Positions 60,024-64,000 of a DNA stretch of 64,000 nucleotides are shown here, one piece after another; position 1 is the first letter of the stretch, and the number at the start of each line of letters is the position of its first letter. The notes under the pieces were generated by a model. The model saw only the letters and a program-made list of their open reading frames with translations, had not been told where the DNA came from and did no database searches. Both the position numbers and the translations under genes were made by a program. This DNA comes from Methylobacterium sp. Lineage in GTDB: Bacteria; Pseudomonadota; Alphaproteobacteria; Rhizobiales; Beijerinckiaceae. The stretch lies in NCBI GenBank assembly GCA_002928875.1, contig PERO01000012.1:62001-126000 (forward strand). The letters run 5' to 3'.

Positions 60024-60049
60024 AAAAAGGGCCGGAGAACCGGCCCTTT
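60024..60049 (-). terminator. Terminator between pdxY and the ComEA-like gene
   Basis: Perfect 10-base stem AAAGGGCCGG / CCGGCCCTTT with a tetraloop. On the minus strand the stem ends in five T, favouring termination of the ComEA-like gene; on the plus strand only TTT follows, so it may also serve pdxY weakly. Confidence 0.82.
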
Positions 60050-60075
60050 CCCTGGTCGGACGCTCGCCTGGGCGG

Positions 60076-60444
60076 TCAGAAGCTGACCTTGCCCTTGATC
60101 GCGTCTTCCGCATTCTTCGGCAGGTTGGTGCGGGCCACGAAATCGCCCCAGTCCTTGAAGCGACCGCCCTTGGTGCGGGCCTCGATGATGGTCTTGGCGC
60201 GCGCTTCGCCGATCTGCGGCAGCTTGTCGAGGTCGGCAGCGGTGGCCGTGTTCACGTTCACGGTCTGCGCCTGCGCGGTTGCGGGGCGCTGGGTCGCCGT
60301 GGCGGGCGCGGCCGGCGTGGCTGCGGGCGCGGCGACGGCGGGGCGCTGCGGAGCCGGCGCGGTCGGCGCGGGCGCGGTCTGGGCGAAAGCGCCGGTGGCG
60401 AGGAACAGGGCAGCCGTACCGGCCAGGAGGGATTTGATGATCAT
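60076..60444 (-). CDS. Exported helix-hairpin-helix (ComEA-like) protein
   Basis: 122 residues: a signal peptide (IIKSLLAGTAALFLATGAFA), an Ala/Pro/Thr-rich linker of about 40 residues, then a helix-hairpin-helix domain (VNVNTATAADLDKLPQIGEARAKTIIEARTKGGRF) ending NAEDAIKGKVSF. The HhH pair resembles the DNA-binding part of ComEA. No other competence genes are seen here, so DNA uptake is only a possibility. AAAGGAG precedes the ATG. Confidence 0.85.
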   Translation of the reverse strand: MIIKSLLAGTAALFLATGAFAQTAPAPTAPAPQRPAVAAPAATPAAPATATQRPATAQAQTVNVNTATAADLDKLPQIGEARAKTIIEARTKGGRFKDWGDFVARTNLPKNAEDAIKGKVSF

Positions 60445-60665
60445 GCTTGGACACTCCTTTGAGTGTGGGCCCTCCGGACGTTCCACAGCCACGCGCCGGA
60501 GGGAAGCAGCGGGCCGGGTGATGCAGCGCTCTGCCGCATCACCATGACCGCGATCATGGGACGGGCCGCCTGAACTGGCGCGGAACGTCCCGTTGGGTTC
60601 ACATTCATCTGGCCGGTTGCCCGCCAGGCATGCCGCCAACAAGGTTCGAAACAGGAAAATCATCC

Positions 60666-61577
60666 ATGCCGCGCCGCTTTCATACGCTCGATGTGTTCAC
60701 CGAGAACCGCCACGAGGGCAATCCGCTGGCGGTCGTGCTCGATTCCGATGGGCTGTCGGATGCCGACATGCACACCATCGCCCGCGAGTTCAATCTGGCC
60801 GAGACGGTGTTCGTCTTCCCGCCGCAGGATCAATTGAATGCCGCGCGCATCCGCATCTTCACGCCCGGCACCGAACTGCCTTTCGCGGGCCACCCCACGG
60901 TGGGCACGGCCGTGCTGCTCGCGGAATTACGGGCGGGCGAGATGCTCGGCGGCGCGGGCGTGACCATCGTGCTGGAAGAGAAGGTCGGCCCGGTGCGCGT
61001 GGATGTTTCGCGCAAGCCGGGACGGGCAGCGCGCGCGGTCTTCTCCCTGCCGACCTTGCCGAAGATGCTGGACCTGACCTTCGATCCCCTCGTCGTCGCG
61101 GCGGCCATCGGGCTCGATCCCGGCGAGATCGGCTTCGGCGCGCATGGCATCGCGGCCTGGAGCGCTGGCGTCCCCTTCGTGATGGTGCCGGTGCGTTCGC
61201 TTGCAGCGATCGGGCGGGCGGGCGTCGCCGATTCACGGGCCTGGAAGGAGGCCTTCGGCGTCACGGGGAAGGGTGCGGCCTATCTTTACACCCGCGAGAC
61301 CGTGCATCCCGACCACCATGTGCATGCGCGCATGTTCTCGCCGGCCATGGGCATCCCCGAAGACCCCGCGACCGGAGCGGCCGTTGCGGCCTTCGCCGGT
61401 GTTGCGGCGACCTGCGAATTGCCGGAGGATGGCCTCCATCAGCTCGTGATCGAGCAAGGTTTCGAGATGGGGCGTCCCAGCCTCATCGCGCTCGATCTCG
61501 ATATCCAGCATGGCGCATTGGTGGCCGCCGCGATTGGCGGCAGCGCGGTGCGCATGAGCGAAGGCGTTCTCTTGTGA
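60666..61577 (+). CDS. PhzF family isomerase-like protein
   Basis: 303 residues with the two-lobed diaminopimelate epimerase-like fold of PhzF proteins: LDVFTENRHEGNPLAVVLDSDGLSD, FVFPPQDQLNAARIRIFTPGTELPFAGHPTVGTA, and RMFSPAMGIPEDPATGAAVAAFAG. Most members outside phenazine clusters have no known substrate, and no phenazine genes are present. The ATG at 60666 gives the conserved start. The downstream NUDIX gene begins 17 bases later. Confidence 0.9.
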   Translation: MPRRFHTLDVFTENRHEGNPLAVVLDSDGLSDADMHTIAREFNLAETVFVFPPQDQLNAARIRIFTPGTELPFAGHPTVGTAVLLAELRAGEMLGGAGVTIVLEEKVGPVRVDVSRKPGRAARAVFSLPTLPKMLDLTFDPLVVAAAIGLDPGEIGFGAHGIAAWSAGVPFVMVPVRSLAAIGRAGVADSRAWKEAFGVTGKGAAYLYTRETVHPDHHVHARMFSPAMGIPEDPATGAAVAAFAGVAATCELPEDGLHQLVIEQGFEMGRPSLIALDLDIQHGALVAAAIGGSAVRMSEGVLL

Positions 61578-61593
61578 GCGAGGCCATGCTGCC

Positions 61594-62298
61594 GTGACGG
61601 AATTCGAGATCTTCGAGACCGACATCATCGATGCCGTGCTCGAACCCTATGACTGGCCTTTCCCGCACGAGCATGCCGCCGCAATCGCGGAAATCTGGGC
61701 GCGGGAAACGGCGCGCACGCCGGCGCTTTTCAACGGCACGGTGCTGATCCAGCACTGGGGAACGCGCGAGGGGCGGGTGTTCCGCGCGGGATATGCGCCA
61801 ACGGAATATCGCTCTTTCCTCGGCTGGACGCGGCTCGGCAATCCGCCGCCGCTCGTGCGCAACGGCTTCGCCATGGCCGCCTTGCAGGCAAGCGATGGCG
61901 CCTTCCTGCTGGGCGAGATGGGGCCGCACACGGCCAATGCCGGCAAGATCTATTTCGCCGCCGGCACGCCCGATCTCGAGGACGTGGTGGATGGGCGGGT
62001 CGATCTCGCCGGTTCGGTTCTGCGCGAGATGACGGAGGAAACCGGGCTTCTCCCGGCGGAGGTCACGGTGGAACCGCGCTGGACCAGCGTGATGGGCCGC
62101 GCGCGCATCGCGTTCATGCGTCCGGTCCGGATCGATCTCTCCGCCGAGGAGGCACGCGCGCTGATGCTCGCGCGCATGCAGACGCTGGAGGAGGACGAAC
62201 TCGTCGACATCCACATCGTGCGGGGACCGGACGATCTGGACGAGGCGCGGATGCCGCCGTTCCAGCTCGCCTTCCTGCGCCACGTCTTTGGGGTTTAG
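61594..62298 (+). CDS. NUDIX hydrolase-like protein
   Basis: 234 residues. The second half of the Nudix box is intact (LREMTEETGL, giving REUXEEXGU), but the first half is degenerate: the usual Gly and first Glu positions read Asp and Val within DVVDGRVDLAGSV. The catalytic Glu pair is present, so hydrolysis of a nucleoside diphosphate derivative remains possible. The GTG start at 61594 has weak ribosome-site support. It overlaps the convergent lipoprotein gene by four bases. Confidence 0.8.
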   Translation: MTEFEIFETDIIDAVLEPYDWPFPHEHAAAIAEIWARETARTPALFNGTVLIQHWGTREGRVFRAGYAPTEYRSFLGWTRLGNPPPLVRNGFAMAALQASDGAFLLGEMGPHTANAGKIYFAAGTPDLEDVVDGRVDLAGSVLREMTEETGLLPAEVTVEPRWTSVMGRARIAFMRPVRIDLSAEEARALMLARMQTLEEDELVDIHIVRGPDDLDEARMPPFQLAFLRHVFGV

Positions 62299-62633
62299 CC
62301 GGCAGGATAACCGAACCGCGCCCGCGTGGCGCGCACCAGCGCGGAGGCACCCCCCGCATTGCCCGAAGCGCACAGCGCATCGGCCTTCTGCATTTCGCCC
62401 TCGATCTGGTCGAAGACGGCTTTCGTGGTGTGGCCGGTCTCGATGTCGTTCTTCATGATGGCGCGGAACCGCGCGATATCCCCGGCGCAGCCCGTTCCTA
62501 GCGGCAGACGGAAACCCGGCGGCGTGATGGAGACGCCGCGCGGCTCCTGCGTCTGGGCGACGGAGCGCGGCGGCTCGCTGCTTTGGCAGGCGCCGAGCGC
62601 GAGAAGGACGAGAAGGGGGAGAGCGCGGCGCAT
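62295..62633 (-). CDS. Small hypothetical lipoprotein
   Basis: 112 residues. A signal with a lipobox (LLVLLALGAC) indicates lipid attachment. The mature part (FRLPLGTGCAGDIARFRAIMKNDIETGHTTKAVFDQIEGEMQKADALCASG) is helical with two Cys and no family I can name. ATG at 62633 follows GAGG. Probably envelope-located; function unknown. Confidence 0.75.
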   Translation of the reverse strand: MRRALPLLVLLALGACQSSEPPRSVAQTQEPRGVSITPPGFRLPLGTGCAGDIARFRAIMKNDIETGHTTKAVFDQIEGEMQKADALCASGNAGGASALVRATRARFGYPAG

Positions 62634-62705
62634 CACGCGGACCTCATGTCGAATCAGGAACCAACTGGAGCGCGATGCTAGGCCGGTGCGACGCGAAATC
62701 CAGTA

Positions 62706-63038
62706 TCAGCTGACTTCCGGCGGGCATTTCTGCCAGAGTTTCGGTTCACCGTCCCCGATCTTCACGGCAATGCGCTGGTCGGCGCGGCGAAACCGCATCT
62801 CCACGCGCTGGCCCGCCTCCGGCTCGCCGGCCGGCATGGCGAAGAGATAGGTGTAGCGCAGATATTCGCCCGTGAGGCGCAAGCCGGCCTGCCCCCACAG
62901 GCCCATGGCACCGTCGATCACGATGCGCCGACCGTCCTCCGAACACCACTTGCCATCGATGGAATCCGCGCGGGCAGGCGAGGCGACAGCAAGAAACGCA
63001 AGGCTGATCGAGGCGATGGCGAGACGGGGCGTGGCCAT
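62706..63038 (-). CDS. Small exported hypothetical protein
   Basis: 110 residues with a signal peptide (LAIASISLAFLAVASPARA) and a mature domain SIDGKWCSEDGRRIVIDGAMGLW, ending KLWQKCPPEVS, with two Cys that could pair. The pattern of a short beta-rich periplasmic domain is visible, but no function can be assigned. AGAGGAG precedes the ATG at 63038. Confidence 0.75.
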   Translation of the reverse strand: MATPRLAIASISLAFLAVASPARADSIDGKWCSEDGRRIVIDGAMGLWGQAGLRLTGEYLRYTYLFAMPAGEPEAGQRVEMRFRRADQRIAVKIGDGEPKLWQKCPPEVS

Positions 63039-63161
63039 GTTCCGCTCCTCTGTGGTGTGGCGGCTTCGGCAGTGAAGCCGAGCGCGCCCTTGCCCGCAAG
63101 AGGGGGCGTGCCTGGGAAAACGGTCCGCGAACGAGACACAACCGGCATCAGAACGAGCGGC

Positions 63162-63190
63162 TTGCCAGCCCGGACAGGTTGAGTTACGCT
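63162..63190 (+). promoter_or_regulatory. Putative promoter of the leuA leader
   Basis: TTGCCA (63162-63167) and TACGCT (63185-63190) are separated by 17 bases, placing the transcription start near 63197, shortly before the leader peptide. The -10 box is weak. Confidence 0.4.
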
Positions 63191-63217
63191 CCTTCAATTG
63201 CAACTGGATCCAAAGCC

Positions 63218-63331
63218 TTGACGAAAGCCGCGACCCGCGCTTTGAAACTTCGTCAGATCCGCCGCATCGATGTGGCGGCCGCGATCGGCTTTGCGCTTCT
63301 CCTGTCGCTGCTCCTCCTTATCAGCCCCTGA
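63218..63331 (+). CDS. Probable leuA leader peptide, leucine-rich (37 aa)
   Basis: A TTG-started frame ends with the codons CTT CTC CTG TCG CTG CTC CTC CTT ATC AGC CCC TGA, that is seven Leu in eight codons. Its stop lies inside the first strand of a long hairpin, and leuA follows 125 bases later. Such a leucine run just before a hairpin and a leucine-biosynthesis gene is the pattern of a leu leader peptide. The exact start is uncertain (in-frame TTG at 63242 or GTG at 63272 also possible). The alternative is a one-helix membrane microprotein. Confidence 0.6.
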   Translation: MTKAATRALKLRQIRRIDVAAAIGFALLLSLLLLISP

Positions 63332-63363
63332 GGGCCGTCCGGGTTTTGCCTGGGCCTTCAGGG
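63325..63363 (+). promoter_or_regulatory. Hairpin in the leuA leader
   Basis: CCCCTGAGGGCC (63325-63336) pairs with GGCCTTCAGGGG (63352-63363) over 12 positions with one G-U pair. It contains the leader stop codon in its first strand. No U-run follows, so it is not a plain terminator; ribosome position on the leader would decide whether it forms. Confidence 0.65.
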
Positions 63364-63456
63364 GGTAGCGCGCAATAAAATTTCCCGCTACACAGCCTGC
63401 ATCCCGGCGATTCCAGAGAGACAAATCCGGCGCGGGCGCGATGAGAGGATTCTCCT

Positions 63457-64000
63457 ATGTCCAAGGACCGCGTTCTGATTTTCGACACCACCCTGCGCGA
63501 CGGCGAGCAATGCCCCGGCGCCACCATGACCTTCGAGGAAAAGCTGGAAATCGCCGATTTCCTCGATGCAATGGGCGTGGATATCATCGAGGCCGGCTTC
63601 CCGATCGCCTCGGAAGGCGATTTCGAGGCCGTCACCGCCATTTCGAAGCGCGTGAAGAACGCGACCGTGGCTGGCCTCTCGCGGGCCGGCGCGAAGGATA
63701 TCGACCGGGCTGGCGAGGCGGTGCGTCATGCCGTGAAGCCGCGCATCCATACCTTTCTCTCCACCTCGCCGGTGCACATGAAATACAAGCTCCAGAAGGA
63801 GCCGGACGAGGTGCTGGCGATGATCGTCGCCTCCGTCACCCGCGCCCGCAACCTCGTGCCGGATGTCGAATGGTCGGCGGAGGACGGCACCCGCACCGAG
63901 CATGATTTCCTCTGCCGCTGCGTGGAAGCCGCCATCAAGGCGGGTGCCACGACGATCAACATCCCCGATACCGTGGGCTACACGACGCCGGACGAATATC
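63457..64000 (+). CDS. leuA: 2-isopropylmalate synthase (N-terminal part)
   Basis: First committed enzyme of leucine synthesis, a TIM-barrel Claisen condenser of acetyl-CoA and 2-oxoisovalerate. The start [23 protein letters not shown] contains the metal and substrate Arg-Asp, followed by [29 protein letters not shown] and [15 protein letters not shown]. The frame is open at the window edge, so the C-terminal regulatory domain lies outside. AGAGGA precedes the ATG. The upstream leader suggests leucine-responsive control. Confidence 0.95.
   Translation, partial: MSKDRVLIFDTTLRDGEQCPGATMTFEEKLEIADFLDAMGVDIIEAGFPIASEGDFEAVTAISKRVKNATVAGLSRAGAKDIDRAGEAVRHAVKPRIHTFLSTSPVHMKYKLQKEPDEVLAMIVASVTRARNLVPDVEWSAEDGTRTEHDFLCRCVEAAIKAGATTINIPDTVGYTTPDEY

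Noticed and set aside
60076..60444. Natural competence locus because of the ComEA-like protein
   Set aside because: Only the HhH protein is here; no ComEC or type IV pilus genes are in the window.
60666..61577. Phenazine biosynthesis locus because of the PhzF protein
   Set aside because: No other phenazine genes are present; PhzF-like proteins are common outside such clusters.

Overview
The window is GC-rich, densely coded chromosomal DNA of an alphaproteobacterium, most likely order Hyphomicrobiales (Rhizobiales); I cannot fix the genus. Supporting signs are a circularly permuted two-piece tmRNA gene with the tag ANDNYAPVAQAA, an alpha-type SspB adaptor, the thyA-folA-hflK-hflC-DUF2065-degP order, and a dcw cluster running into lpxC, bamD, recN and ligA.

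Region 1 (1-18155, all plus strand) is the cell-wall and division cluster: mraY (cut by the window edge), murD, ftsW, murG, murC, murB, ddl, ftsQ, ftsA, ftsZ, then lpxC (lipid A), bamD (outer-membrane assembly), recN and ligA (DNA repair and replication). Most junctions overlap by 1-8 bases, which suggests coupled translation.

Region 2 (18159-37425) is mixed housekeeping and accessory metabolism. It holds an efflux pump with an aminopeptidase P, two tiny proteins with strong ribosome sites, prmA, uvrD, a Tat-exported YHS protein, a DUF1993 protein, a GlcD/D-lactate dehydrogenase-like flavoprotein, a very large AsmA-like protein with a repetitive charged tail, an orphan Bug/TctC binding protein, small RHH, DUF4169 and DM13 proteins, fumC, a secreted alpha/beta hydrolase and sspB.

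Region 3 (37651-46033) starts with ssrA (tmRNA) directly upstream of sspB on the same strand, so the degradation tag and its ClpXP adaptor are genomic neighbours. Then come DUF2853, thyA-folA, hflK-hflC, DUF2065, a DegP-type protease, serB and miaA.

Region 4 (46017-51107) holds a PAS-GGDEF protein and a complete TRAP transporter (dctP-dctQ-dctM).

Region 5 (51108-64000) is centred on branched-chain amino acids. An attenuator leader peptide (MTRLILVSCAPWRELA) with terminator and antiterminator precedes ilvB. An AT-rich, clearly foreign gene for an OLD-like ATPase/TOPRIM protein sits exactly between ilvB and ilvN. A LysE exporter, a TetR regulator with an 18-base palindromic operator, and ilvC follow. 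The 3' end of ilvC is duplicated downstream around a palindromic module. After a second orphan Bug protein, pdxY, a ComEA-like protein, a PhzF protein, a NUDIX protein and two small exported proteins, the window ends in leuA, preceded by a leucine-rich leader peptide and a hairpin. The strongest candidates for something unusual are the OLD-like gene inside the ilvBN operon, the two leader-peptide control regions, and the ilvC tail duplication.
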